Notes: generated by a model not told the origin, from the letters alone. A DNA stretch of 64,000 nucleotides from Pseudomonadales bacterium (GCA_041395945.1 JAWKZN010000001.1:372001-436000), one strand, 5' to 3'; positions 1 through 9,035 are shown, counted from the stretch's first letter. Numbers and translations: made by a program.

Positions 1-890
1 TCCTCATCCCAGGGCGCGCGCAAAGCGATGTTGATCTCATCGGCGCCTGCTTCGACGTATTCCATGATGCGATCCACGGCCTGATCCGGTGTGCACAGCA
101 GCGCCCCTCCAGCCGTGCGGGTTGCCAGTTCGCCCCAGTCACTGGCAAGAATCTCCCGCTGTCGTGCCAGCGCTTTTTCGTCGACACCCAGATTGAACAG
201 CACGTTGGCGGCCCGCTTCAGCGAACGCGGATCCCGCTTTTCATCTTCGCACCACTGATTGAGCACGGTGTTCACCCGGGCGAACTCTTCAGGCGGCAGG
301 TAGGCGGCGTTCCAGCCGTCGGCGTGATCGGCCACGATTTTCAGTGTGCGCTTTTCCCCGACCCCGCCGATCCAGATCGGCAGTCGCTTCTGGATGGGTG
401 GTGGCAGGCAGCTGGCGTTATCCACCTGATAGTGCACGCCGGAGAAAGTGGTGCGTTCTTCGGTCAGCATGCGGCGGATGATCTGTGCGGCTTCCTCAAG
501 CATGTCCAGTCGGGTGCCGATGTCGGGGAAGGGGTAGCCATAGGCGCTCGCCTCCCATACGTGCCAGCCGGCGCCAATGCCCAGTTCGAAGCGACCGCCG
601 GTGATGTGATCGAGGGTGGTTGCCGCTTTCGCCAGCAGAGCCGGATTGCGATACCCCACATAAAACACCAGACAGCCGATGCGGGCGTTTTTTGTCTCGG
701 CGGCCAGCGCGCCCAGGGTAGCGAGGGCTTCGAAGTGGGGCTGAGTGCCACCCTTGGGTGGTGCTTCGTAGAAATGATCCCACGAGGAAATCCAGTCCAC
801 ACCGCTGCGGTCCAGCTTGCGCCACAGACCGCGCATGGCGTCCATGGTCATGTTCTGTTGGCCCACATGAACACCCAGTGAGATACTCAT
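1..890 (-). CDS. LLM-class flavin-dependent oxidoreductase, C-terminus cut by window edge
   Basis: Luciferase-like (beta/alpha)8-barrel oxidoreductase that would use FMN or F420 in the cytoplasm; the substrate cannot be told from sequence. The protein starts MSISLGVHVGQQNM at the ATG at 888-890 and stays open to base 1 (296 codons visible), so only the C-terminal end is missing. Family hallmarks in order are a W-D-H-F segment near residue 40, an ARIGCLVFYVGYRNPALLAK strand/helix, the GGRFELGIGAGWHVWEA block, and LPIWIGGVGEKRTLKIV before AHADGWN-like residues, all typical of the F420-dependent LLM group. It is divergent from the hydrolase remnant at 955. A second LLM gene lies at 42267-43190. 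Family call is firm; physiological role is unknown. Confidence 0.9.
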   Translation of the reverse strand, partial: MSISLGVHVGQQNMTMDAMRGLWRKLDRSGVDWISSWDHFYEAPPKGGTQPHFEALATLGALAAETKNARIGCLVFYVGYRNPALLAKAATTLDHITGGRFELGIGAGWHVWEASAYGYPFPDIGTRLDMLEEAAQIIRRMLTEERTTFSGVHYQVDNASCLPPPIQKRLPIWIGGVGEKRTLKIVADHADGWNAAYLPPEEFARVNTVLNQWCEDEKRDPRSLKRAANVLFNLGVDEKALARQREILASDWGELATRTAGGALLCTPDQAVDRIMEYVEAGADEINIALRAPWDE

Positions 891-954
891 TACCCGCTTC
901 CCGTCGATGGAAGCGGCAGCATACAGGAGCCGGGAAACCCAGGAAAACCACCAG

Positions 955-1317
955 ATGAGCCTGCTGCGAGGGAACGGAATCAATCTCTACTACGAAACCG
1001 CAATGCCAGCAGCGGGAAAGGGTGAGAAGTTGCTGTTCATCGGTGGTACCGGTGGTGATCTGCGGACCCGGCCCAATGTTTTCGACAGCCCGCTGGCGGC
1101 CAGAGCGGGGCATGACACCTGGGAACGGCTGCCTGCGCTGCGGATGCCGGTGCTGCTGGCGGGTGGCAGGTTCGATGGCATCGCGCCGGTAGACAATCTG
1201 ACCGCACTGGCGGATCAGATTCCCGGCTCGACACTGCAGTTTTTCCAAGGTGGCCACCTTTTCCTCATCCAGGATGCTGCAGCCTATCCCTATGTTATTC
1301 AATGGCTTAAGTCCTGA
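955..1317 (+). pseudogene. alpha/beta-hydrolase with internal in-frame deletion
   Basis: The 120-residue product joins the two ends of an alpha/beta-hydrolase. The N-terminus (MSLLRGNGINLYYET, then LLFIGGTGGDLRTRPNVFD) holds the first strands and oxyanion-hole region. The C-terminus (RMPVLLAGGRFDGIAPVDNL, then FFQGGHLFLIQD) holds the acid and histidine strands. The roughly 130-150 residues normally between them, with the G-x-S-x-G nucleophile elbow and cap, are absent, and the join falls near residue 50 (about base 1100). The reading frame is intact, which implies a clean in-frame deletion. The ATG at 955 was chosen because AGGA lies upstream and the family start matches; the upstream in-frame ATG at 907 adds residues unlike the family. 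It cannot be a serine hydrolase as it stands. It might be a relic, or an assembly deletion. Confidence 0.65.
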
Positions 1318-1460
1318 GATCAGCGCCGGGGGCTGCCTGCTCAGGGAGCTGACAGAGATTTCGGCGGCATCCTGGCGGGTTTTCAGCCTTCTGCTATAAC
1401 TTTATTAAGGCAACAACGGAACAATTACCCAGGGCCCAGGCTCTAAGGATTGAGTTTACA

Positions 1461-1519
1461 AACACCCCGGCGGCAACCTCCCCTCCCCTCCCCAATCCCC
1501 CGCCGCCGGGGTGTTTCTT
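1461..1519. terminator. Stem-loop terminator, probably bidirectional
   Basis: Arms AACACCCCGGCGGC (1461-1474) and GCCGCCGGGGTGTTT (1502-1516) pair over about 14 bp around a pyrimidine-rich 27-nt loop. T-rich sequence follows on the plus strand, and the A/T context on the other side is compatible with use on the minus strand. It lies between the hydrolase remnant (plus) and the end of the efflux operon (minus), so it could end both transcripts. Confidence 0.6.
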
Positions 1520-1533
1520 TCCTTCCTTTCCCA

Positions 1534-1809
1534 CTATTCGACCCGCTCGGATACCCACCACTCGTAGCGTAGACCCGCTCGTATGATCAGTTGTGCCAGC
1601 AGATGCAGGGTGCAGACCAGAAGACAGGCCCAGGCGATCCAGCTCCGGTGCTCGGGCCCGGCTGCCAGAATCAGCGCCACGAAAAGGCTCAGGTACAGGC
1701 ACAGTCGCAGCAGACCCCGGGCCCGGTCGAGGTGATCGAAGACATGCAGCAGCGCGCCCAGGGTCTGCACCGCCAGGGGCAGGGTGACAAGAAAGTAGAG
1801 GGCGGCCAT
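1534..1809 (-). CDS. Small integral membrane protein, last gene of efflux operon
   Basis: A 91-residue protein starting MAALYFLVTLPLAVQTLG with three predicted hydrophobic segments (about residues 4-24, 34-50 and 56-78) and a charged C-terminus ending WWVSERVE. I do not recognise the family. The ATG shares its A with the TGA of the upstream gene (TGATG), so translation is probably coupled to the phosphotransferase-like protein at 1809-4415. A longer frame upstream exists but runs inside that gene. The context suggests a membrane partner of the RND/phosphotransferase operon, but this is only inference. Confidence 0.65.
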   Translation of the reverse strand: MAALYFLVTLPLAVQTLGALLHVFDHLDRARGLLRLCLYLSLFVALILAAGPEHRSWIAWACLLVCTLHLLAQLIIRAGLRYEWWVSERVE

Positions 1810-4415
1810 CACTCGAGGATCTCCACCCAGCCTTCGCTGGCATTGACGCGCAGCCTCTGCCCTGTACGGATCTGCTGGGTGCATGAGGCCACATCTACCA
1901 GACAGGGCACCTGAAACTCCCGGGCGAGGGTGCCGGCGTGGGACAGGTAACTGCCGATCTCAACAACGATGGCGGCTGCGGATGGAAACAGAGGCGTCCA
2001 GGCGGGATCCGTGTAGGGTGCGATCAGTATCTCTCCCGGTTCGAGCCCGGCATCCGTGGCGGGATCAAAAATGACCCGGGCCACGCCTTCGACCATTCCC
2101 GGACTCGCGCAATCCCCCTGCAGCCGTCGACCACCCGGGATCTGCACCGCTGTGTCGGGCACATCGATGTTGATCGTCGCCGGAGGCGGCTGCTGACTGC
2201 GTCGCTGATGGGCAAGTCGACGCTCACGAATACTGTCCTCCACATCCCGCCAGTCCATGCGGCCCTGCGCAAGCGCGAGGGTCTGTGGATACTCGAGAAA
2301 AAAGATGTCGTCCGCGCAGCGCAGGCGGCCCGATGCGATCAGCTGATTTTCGAGTAACAGCAGTTTGCGACGCACTGTGTCGAAGAGCATCGCGTGGTAG
2401 TGGCGGCTGTTCTCCCTGAGCATCGCGTAGTGCTGGATGCGGCGAATCAGCCAGTCGATCAGCGAGCGGCTTGAACGATAACGCAGTGACTGATGGAGCT
2501 GATCGCGGGCCGCGAGCAGTTGTCCATGATGGTCAGGGGTACCAGGTGCACGCTCGCTGGTCGTGAAGTTGCGCGCAGTGGTTCGAATCATCTGCAGTAC
2601 GGCCGCGGTATCTTCCCGCCATCTGGGCGTGGCCAGTTCGAGTTCGCGCATGGTGCGATGGCCAAAGCGGCTCAGAAAACCGGCCAGCCCCTGGGAGAAC
2701 TCGTTGCCTCCATCGAGCTCGCTCAGACCTGCGGAGGCGATGCCGTCATCGCTGAGCAGGAGTGATCGTACTTCCGGATCCTGGCGGGCGATGCGGGCCA
2801 GTGCCTGTATTTCCTCCACCATGGTTCGCGACAGCATGCCGCTGCCACCGCTGCAGAGTATCGCAAGCCCGGTCTGATCGTAGTCGGGTGCAAGATGCCG
2901 GAGCAGACGTTTCAGTACGCCGAGTAGAACAATGTACCGGCCGCTGGCCAGATTCACCTGTATCGGATACTCGCCGATCGGCCGCAAGGGGTGGCGATTG
3001 TGCAGCAGGCGTTTCAGAGCACCAAGCGCATCGCATTCAGGATCTTCCAGCACCCGCTTACAATGCGCCTCGAAATCGATCAGTCGCTGGGCAGGTGCGC
3101 GGCTGGCGCGGGACCAGAAAGCACCGGCACTCAGATAGCCTGAAAAGAGCAGTGTGGCTGCACGGATCAGTCCCATCCATTTCCAGGGCGCAGGTGCGGC
3201 CTGGTTCTCACCTGCCCCGGTCCGTTGCTTCCGCAGGAGGAGTGCCTGGACCAGCTGTGCATCGCTCATCTGCAGCGGGGTTACACGCTGGAGGTGTTCG
3301 AGACTCAGGTAGTACCAGCCATGGATGAATCTGCCGATCGGTGGCAGGACTCTGCGCAACAGATCCACCGTCATCGGGGTCAGTGGCTCTGAAAAATTTT
3401 CGATAAGCGGTTTGAAGAGCACCCAACGGCCTGGCACGTCGGGCACCGGTCGGATTGTGATGGCCGTGATCGGGCGGGTCTGCAGCACGTACAGCTCGCC
3501 TCTGCTGTAGGCCCACTCGATGTCCTGGGGTGTTCGTTTGAGACGAGCGATACGACGGGCAGTGGCACCGATGCGATCGACTTCCCCGGCACTGAGTACC
3601 GGCTTCGTCTGCAGCGGCAGCGGTACAGGTTCCAGGCGGGGTGCCCCGGGCTCCGGCAGATTGGCGGCCACTCGAAGACGTTTGCGCCCGATCCGCTGCC
3701 GCGAAAGACGGCCTTCGGTGTCCAGCCAGTAGCGATCCGGAGACACTCTTCCGTCCACCAGAGCGGCACCCAGACCCCAGGCAGCCTCGATCAGGGCCAG
3801 GTCCGGTCGCGCGCCGCTGGGATCCTGGGTGAAGCAGACGCCAGCCCGGTCGGCCTGCACCATCCGCTGGATGATCACGGCCATTCCGAAGTCGCGCGCC
3901 TGGTCGTCCTCGCGCGCCTGGTCGTCCTCGCGCGCACGGGCGTCCTCGCGCGCACGGGCGTCCTCGCGCGCCTGCAGCTGGAGATGCCCGCGGTAAGCGT
4001 TTGCCGCCGGTGAGAACAGCGACATCCAGCAGTCGGACACCGCCTTGGGCAGGGTATCCGCATCCACGTAGTAGTAGGTGGCATGCTGACCCGCGAAGCT
4101 GAATGCCGCACCGTCTTCGCCAATTGCGGAAGAGCGCACCGCCAGATAAGAAGACGCCCCGTCGAGGAGTGGTGCGCAGACGCTGCTGAGACTTTCCGTC
4201 AGTGCTGCAGATAGCTGTGGTGCTGGCGGCGGGCAGGATAGATCCAGCTCGGGAAAATGCTGGTGAAACGCGCCCACGGTGAGTACCCGGGCGTCCGGTA
4301 CCGGAAACCCGTTCTCGATGAGCCAGTGAAGCTGTGCGGCTTTGCCGCCGACCCGACTGTCGTCTGCGCACAGAGGGTGGGACAGCGGGATGAGCCAGGA
4401 GTCAGAACCCTGCAT
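1809..4415 (-). CDS. PEP-synthase / rifampicin-phosphotransferase-like enzyme
   Basis: About 868 residues, close to the length of rifampicin phosphotransferases. The domain order is an N-terminal ATP-grasp PEP/pyruvate-binding domain (VGGKAAQLHWL, LAVRSSAIGED, FAGQHATYYYV, then IEWAYSRGELYVLQTRPI), a middle domain (ENFSEPLTPMTVDLL up to about residue 760), and a C-terminal swivelling phosphohistidine domain with SYLSHAGTLAREFQVPCLV. The candidate catalytic histidine is near residue 826, where this family has it. Known members move the beta-phosphate of ATP via His onto pyruvate or rifamycins; the substrate here is unknown. The ATG at 4415 was preferred to a TTG nine bases upstream; neither has a strong ribosome site. 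A four-copy 18-bp repeat adds a charged RED/RARED insert near residues 148-174. It is in line with RND genes and overlaps the next gene. Confidence 0.85.
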   Translation of the reverse strand: MQGSDSWLIPLSHPLCADDSRVGGKAAQLHWLIENGFPVPDARVLTVGAFHQHFPELDLSCPPPAPQLSAALTESLSSVCAPLLDGASSYLAVRSSAIGEDGAAFSFAGQHATYYYVDADTLPKAVSDCWMSLFSPAANAYRGHLQLQAREDARAREDARAREDDQAREDDQARDFGMAVIIQRMVQADRAGVCFTQDPSGARPDLALIEAAWGLGAALVDGRVSPDRYWLDTEGRLSRQRIGRKRLRVAANLPEPGAPRLEPVPLPLQTKPVLSAGEVDRIGATARRIARLKRTPQDIEWAYSRGELYVLQTRPITAITIRPVPDVPGRWVLFKPLIENFSEPLTPMTVDLLRRVLPPIGRFIHGWYYLSLEHLQRVTPLQMSDAQLVQALLLRKQRTGAGENQAAPAPWKWMGLIRAATLLFSGYLSAGAFWSRASRAPAQRLIDFEAHCKRVLEDPECDALGALKRLLHNRHPLRPIGEYPIQVNLASGRYIVLLGVLKRLLRHLAPDYDQTGLAILCSGGSGMLSRTMVEEIQALARIARQDPEVRSLLLSDDGIASAGLSELDGGNEFSQGLAGFLSRFGHRTMRELELATPRWREDTAAVLQMIRTTARNFTTSERAPGTPDHHGQLLAARDQLHQSLRYRSSRSLIDWLIRRIQHYAMLRENSRHYHAMLFDTVRRKLLLLENQLIASGRLRCADDIFFLEYPQTLALAQGRMDWRDVEDSIRERRLAHQRRSQQPPPATINIDVPDTAVQIPGGRRLQGDCASPGMVEGVARVIFDPATDAGLEPGEILIAPYTDPAWTPLFPSAAAIVVEIGSYLSHAGTLAREFQVPCLVDVASCTQQIRTGQRLRVNASEGWVEILE
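3892..3973. repeat. 18-bp tandem repeat inside the phosphotransferase-like gene
   Basis: Four 18-bp units at 3892-3909, 3910-3927, 3928-3945 and 3946-3963, followed by a partial copy. Units 1 and 2 are identical (TCGCGCGCCTGGTCGTCC), and units 3 and 4 are identical with changes in the middle. Being a multiple of three, the array keeps the frame and encodes repeated R-E-D-[AD]-[RQ]-A hexapeptides in the ATP-grasp part. The pairwise identity suggests two rounds of duplication. Confidence 0.95.
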
Positions 4416-4487
4416 GGGCCGCAATGGTACGCGCTTGCGGCCTCAACACAATCTCCTCAACTGCTGACAGTTGAAGTATCCGCAAGC

Positions 4488-7400
4488 TCAGGCGCTGGCA
4501 GGATTCTCCGCGGGACGCAGCCTGCCCCGTACTGCTCGAATCGCACCTCGAAGCTGGTGAGGCAATGCCAGCAATGCCGGTGTGGCGATCAGTGTCAGAA
4601 TGGTCGCGAAGGTCAGTCCGGAGACGATGGCCTGTGACAGAGGCACCCAGAACGACGACAACTGGCCGCCATAGACGATGGTGCGATTGATGATGTCGAT
4701 GGACAGATTGCTGGCGAGAGGCAGCAGGCCGAAGACGGTAGTCACCGTGGTGAGCATGACCGGCCGCAGACGCTGAGCACCGGTTCGCACGATCATATCC
4801 ACGTAATCGAGTTCCGGGTGTTCGCGACGTATGTGATTGTAGGTATCGATCAACACGATGTTGTTGTTGACCACGATGCCCGCGAGTGCGACCACGCCCA
4901 CGCCCGACAGAATTGCGCTGAAGGGGGCTTCGAGGATAATCAGGCCAAGCAGTACGCCGGCGGTAGACATCACCACGGCCAGCAGGATCAGGACGCTCTG
5001 GTAGATGCTGTTGAACTGGGTCACCAGCAACACGAACATCAGCAGCAGCGACATCAGGAATGCACCCTGAACGAATGCCATCGACTCCGCCTGTTCTTCA
5101 TTTGCCCCGCGGAACTCGATTTTCAGGCGAGGGTCTTTCGGCTGGCTGGCGAGCCACTCCTGCAACTCCTTGACTACGGTGTCTGCCAGCACACCGTCTG
5201 CCACGTTGGCGCGAATGAATTCCACCGCAACGCCATCGATGCGCTGAATGGTGTCGACGTTCGGCGCGGGCTCGCGCTGCACGAAATTGGATATGGGGAC
5301 CAGTCCGTTGCGCGTGCTGATCTTCAGATCATCCAGGGAGCTGACGCCCCGATACTCCTGCGGGTAACGGACCCGGATATCGACCGCATCATCCGAACGA
5401 TCCGGACGGTACTCGCCGACTTTGACACCGTTGGTCACCAGCTGCACGGCGATGCCGACCTGAGAGACGTCCGCCGCGTAGAGGGCGGCCTGGGCTCGAT
5501 CCACGGTGAGTCGCCATTCGATACCCGGCAGCGAACGGGTATCGTCTATGTCGATGATCTCAGGCACTGTGTCCAGATGTGCGCGGATCCTGGCAACCGC
5601 AGGTTCGAGCAGCTCACGCTGATAGGAAGAGAACTGAATCTGAATCGGTTTGCCCACGGGTGGGCCCTGTTCCATTTTCTGTATTTCCACTGAGATTCCG
5701 GCGAACGGTGCGGTGCGTTCGCGAATCTCGCGAAAAATGTCCGCACCCTTGCGGTTGCGTTTGTTCTCATCCATCAGCTCGATGAAGATCCGACCGATGC
5801 GGTCGAAGCCGTCCCGGGAGGCGCCGCCTGTGAGCATGGTCTGGGTATTGATACCTTCGATACCCGAGACCTGGAGTATTTCGCTTTCGACTTCCAGCAC
5901 CAGGGCGTTGATCTCGTCGGCAGAAAGATTGCCCCGGGCTCTGACCGTGACATTGGCGAATTTCGGATCCGGATCGGAGAAGAAAATCATGCCCTGTCCG
6001 AACTGGCCGTATGCCCAGAAAATGCTGCCCAGCAGCAGCGATACCAGGGTGAGGGTAACGACAGCGTAGCGACTGGCGACTGCCAGCAGCTTGGCGTACA
6101 GACCGGTGAGGTTCCGCAGCCTGGTCGGATCACCGTCTTCGAGCTGCTTGAGGGTTTCCATGGCCACCGCATCGCGGGAACCTGCTTTACCGAAAATGGC
6201 GCCGAGCACCGGTCCGAAAATCAGTGCATACACGAGGGAACCGGTGAGCACGGTGAAGACCGTGACCGGCAGATAGCGCATGAACTTTCCGGACACGCCG
6301 GGCCAGAACATGAGTGGCAGGAAGGCGGCCAGAGTGGTGGCGATGGAGGCAGTTACCGGCCAGAACATGCGCTTTGCGGCCATCGAATAGGAGGCTCTTC
6401 TATCGAAGCCCTCGGTCATCTTGCGGTCGGCATATTCGGTTACCACGATGGCACCGTCGATGAGCATGCCCAGTCCCAGCAGCATGCCGAACATCACCAT
6501 GAAATTGAATGTATAGCCCAGCAGATAGATGAAGATCAGGGCGAACAGAAAAGACACCGGAATGCCGATCCCGACGATGATGCCGCTGCGCAGGCCCATG
6601 GCGGCGACAACCAGCACCATCACCAGAGCAAGCGCTGTGAAAATGTTGCCCTGCAGCTCGGTGACCTGCTGTCTCGCGAAAGGCGCCTGGTCCTGGGAAT
6701 AAAAGACATCGACTTTGCCCGGCATGCGCTCCTTGTGGCGTTCGACGATGGCTTTGACCTGATCGATCGTTTCGATCACGTTGCCGTTTGCGCGTTTCGA
6801 AACGTTCAGCGACAGGGTGTTGCGGCCGTTGACCCGCGCATAGCTGGTCCGATCCTTGAAGGTGCGGCGCACTTCAGCGATGTCGGAGAGGGTTACCACG
6901 GTGTCGCCGCTGGTCTTGATCGGCAGATCGAAAACGTCCCGGGCGTCTTCGATTACGCTCGGCACCTTCACTGAGAATCTTCCCTGGCCGGTGTCGATGC
7001 TGCCGGCCGGAATCAGCCGGTTGTTGCGTACGATGGTGTTGATCAGTTCTTCGTTGGAGATCTGATAGGCTTCGAGTGCGGTCGGGTTGATCACCGCTTC
7101 GAGCAGTTCCTCCCGGGCCCCCTGGAGCCTGGCCTCCAGTACCGAGGGAATGGCTTCGATATCGTCACGCAGATCGATAGCCAGGTTGTAGAGCACCCGC
7201 TCCGGTACATCTGCGCCGACCAGATTGACCTGGATAATGGGGAAGTCATCCGTTGTTGCTTCCTGCACGAACGGTTCTTCTGCCGTGCTGGGCAGCTCCA
7301 CCTTGGCGCGATCCACGGCTTCGCGTACATCCAGCAGGGCCTGATTGAGGTCGAAGTCGGCGTCGAACTCCACCATCAGATTGGCGAAGCCCTCGGAGGC

Positions 7401-7652
7401 ATAGGCGGTCAGTTCCTTGACCCCTTCGACCTTGCGCAGTTCCACTTCCATGGGCATCACCAGGAGCCGCTCCGCATCCTCCGGAGAGATGCCCTCGTGG
7501 GCGACTCCGATGATGAAGAAGGGCACCTCGATATGAGGCTCGTTGGCGATGGGAATGGCAGAGCGAGCGATGAGACCTGCAATCACCACCATCAGCATCA
7601 GCAGCATGGTGGTCCGGGTGCGGTTCAGTGCCGCATCGATGAAAGCGTTCAT
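4488..7652 (-). CDS. RND multidrug efflux permease
   Basis: A 1,054-residue inner-membrane proton-driven exporter of the AcrB/HAE type. It has an N-terminal membrane anchor (MNAFIDAALNRTRTTMLLML), two large periplasmic loops, and two bundles of transmembrane helices around residues 335-560 and 860-1040. In TM4 the usual Asp-Asp pair is Asp399-Gly400 (GMLIDGAIVV), and in TM10 the usual Lys position lies in a VVNNNIVLID segment. The proton-relay residues therefore differ from AcrB, though such variants occur across the wider family. It overlaps the adaptor gene by 4 nt (ATGA) and is followed after 72 nt by the phosphotransferase-like gene. No TolC-type channel is in the window, so an outer-membrane partner must be encoded elsewhere. 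Substrates are unknown. Confidence 0.95.
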   Translation of the reverse strand: MNAFIDAALNRTRTTMLLMLMVVIAGLIARSAIPIANEPHIEVPFFIIGVAHEGISPEDAERLLVMPMEVELRKVEGVKELTAYASEGFANLMVEFDADFDLNQALLDVREAVDRAKVELPSTAEEPFVQEATTDDFPIIQVNLVGADVPERVLYNLAIDLRDDIEAIPSVLEARLQGAREELLEAVINPTALEAYQISNEELINTIVRNNRLIPAGSIDTGQGRFSVKVPSVIEDARDVFDLPIKTSGDTVVTLSDIAEVRRTFKDRTSYARVNGRNTLSLNVSKRANGNVIETIDQVKAIVERHKERMPGKVDVFYSQDQAPFARQQVTELQGNIFTALALVMVLVVAAMGLRSGIIVGIGIPVSFLFALIFIYLLGYTFNFMVMFGMLLGLGMLIDGAIVVTEYADRKMTEGFDRRASYSMAAKRMFWPVTASIATTLAAFLPLMFWPGVSGKFMRYLPVTVFTVLTGSLVYALIFGPVLGAIFGKAGSRDAVAMETLKQLEDGDPTRLRNLTGLYAKLLAVASRYAVVTLTLVSLLLGSIFWAYGQFGQGMIFFSDPDPKFANVTVRARGNLSADEINALVLEVESEILQVSGIEGINTQTMLTGGASRDGFDRIGRIFIELMDENKRNRKGADIFREIRERTAPFAGISVEIQKMEQGPPVGKPIQIQFSSYQRELLEPAVARIRAHLDTVPEIIDIDDTRSLPGIEWRLTVDRAQAALYAADVSQVGIAVQLVTNGVKVGEYRPDRSDDAVDIRVRYPQEYRGVSSLDDLKISTRNGLVPISNFVQREPAPNVDTIQRIDGVAVEFIRANVADGVLADTVVKELQEWLASQPKDPRLKIEFRGANEEQAESMAFVQGAFLMSLLLMFVLLVTQFNSIYQSVLILLAVVMSTAGVLLGLIILEAPFSAILSGVGVVALAGIVVNNNIVLIDTYNHIRREHPELDYVDMIVRTGAQRLRPVMLTTVTTVFGLLPLASNLSIDIINRTIVYGGQLSSFWVPLSQAIVSGLTFATILTLIATPALLALPHQLRGAIRAVRGRLRPAENPASA

Positions 7653-8839
7653 GAGCGGTTGATCGAGTTCGGCCTGTTGTCACTGAGCGCGGTGAGCCCA
7701 TCCTTCCCGGTTTCGGGCTCGGTATTCCGGGGCGTGGCTGCCGGCAGCTCGGTCGCGGATTCGTAGTCGACTTCCACCTGCTCCCCGGGCACCACGAGTT
7801 CCTGGCCGACGGTGATCAATGTTGCCACTTCCGGCAGACCGGACACCCAGACCCCGTCCGGCGTATCCCGCACGATCTGTACCGGATGGAAACGTACCTT
7901 TCCGGATTCGTCGACTGTCCTGACGCCAATCTGTCCGAGGTCATTGAGGGCGAAGAGGGCGGGGCTGATTTTCTGTGCCATCACCTGTGCGACAGGCACC
8001 CGGATCTCGGTGGTGAGCCCCGAACGCAGGGCGTAGTCGGCGTTGGGCACCTGGATCTCCACCGCATAGGTACGGGTGGCCGGATCGCTCTGCTGGCCGA
8101 TGAACGAGACCGGTCCGGTGACTTCGGTGCCATCGCTGAGTATTCCCGTCACATGCTGGTCGAGCTCGAGCAACTGCACATCTTTTTCTGCAACCCGTCC
8201 GACGAGCAGCATGGGATTGAGGTCCACCACCGTGACGCAGGCGGCACCCGGGGTCACATAATCTCCCACCTCCTGGTGCACGTCTTCGACCACGCCTGCG
8301 AAAGGCGCGCGCACGTAGGTACGCTGAATCTCGATTTCCGCACGATGTACCTGGGCCTCGGCGGCAGCAAGACGCGCTTTCGCCTGGGCGATCGCGGTGT
8401 CGGATTGAAAGCCTCTCTCCTTCAGCTTGAGGCTGCCCTGGTATTCGATCTGGGCCTGATTGAAGGCTTCGCGCATTTCGGTGAGTCTTGCGTAGCGGTC
8501 TTCCAGGGAGATCTGACAAAGCAGCTCACCGGCTTCGACCCGCTCGCCGCGTTCGACCGGACGCTCAACGATACGCCCTGCGGTTTCCGCCTTCACACTC
8601 ACCGTGCGTTTGTTTTCCGTCTTGCCGCGCAGTACCACATATTGAGTCTGGGGTGACGCCTGGATGACGCGTGCGCGTATGCGGGTCGGACTGCGATCCT
8701 GCTGCAGAGCGTCGGCCTGCCGGTTGCGCTCAGCCAGGTTGCTCCCGTCGATGGTGGACTCGTTGCCGATCTGCCCTGAAAAGAGCCAGGCCAGAATCGC
8801 CAGAGCGATGACGGTGGCTGTGATGTACGTGGCACGCAT
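7649..8839 (-). CDS. RND efflux periplasmic adaptor (HlyD/MFP family)
   Basis: A 396-residue membrane-fusion protein linking the permease at 4488-7652 to an outer-membrane channel. It has an N-terminal signal-anchor (YITATVIALAILAWLFSG), split biotinyl-lipoyl halves (TAGRIVERPVERGERVEAGE and APFAGVVEDVHQEVGDYV), and between them an alpha-helical hairpin (about residues 120-175, rich in Ala/Glu/Gln). Beta-barrel and membrane-proximal domains follow. The start ATG has AGGA five bases upstream. First gene of the operon; its stop overlaps the permease start. The C-terminal tail after about residue 360 is low-complexity and polar. Confidence 0.95.
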   Translation of the reverse strand: MRATYITATVIALAILAWLFSGQIGNESTIDGSNLAERNRQADALQQDRSPTRIRARVIQASPQTQYVVLRGKTENKRTVSVKAETAGRIVERPVERGERVEAGELLCQISLEDRYARLTEMREAFNQAQIEYQGSLKLKERGFQSDTAIAQAKARLAAAEAQVHRAEIEIQRTYVRAPFAGVVEDVHQEVGDYVTPGAACVTVVDLNPMLLVGRVAEKDVQLLELDQHVTGILSDGTEVTGPVSFIGQQSDPATRTYAVEIQVPNADYALRSGLTTEIRVPVAQVMAQKISPALFALNDLGQIGVRTVDESGKVRFHPVQIVRDTPDGVWVSGLPEVATLITVGQELVVPGEQVEVDYESATELPAATPRNTEPETGKDGLTALSDNRPNSINRS

Positions 8840-8898
8840 TGGCGATCCTGCTGTGTCTTAAGGAGGGATAACTCGAACGACGCGGAGGCCGGCCATCG

Positions 8899-8961
8899 TC
8901 TATGCAGAAAGTGCTACGAAAAGTAACACAAGCCCGAACACCGATCTAGCCTCTGCATAGA
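8899..8961. promoter_or_regulatory. Inverted repeat upstream of the efflux operon
   Basis: TCTATGCAGA (8899-8908) and its exact reverse complement TCTGCATAGA (8952-8961) are separated by 43 bp, 60-120 bp upstream of the adaptor start. The spacer is more AT-rich than the surrounding genes. The position suits an operator or a folded leader in the efflux promoter. No regulator gene adjoins the operon, and I could not settle a convincing -35/-10 pair here. Confidence 0.4.
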
Positions 8962-9035
8962 TAAATTAGACCGTGTCAGCGCATTGTGTGACTGGAGGAT
9001 AGTCCGACCGTCGTCGAATTCCTGTGAAATCGCCA

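Noticed and set aside
3208..4371. A 387-codon alternative minus frame within the phosphotransferase-like gene
   Set aside because: Arg/Gly/Ala-rich out-of-frame translation of a well-supported enzyme.
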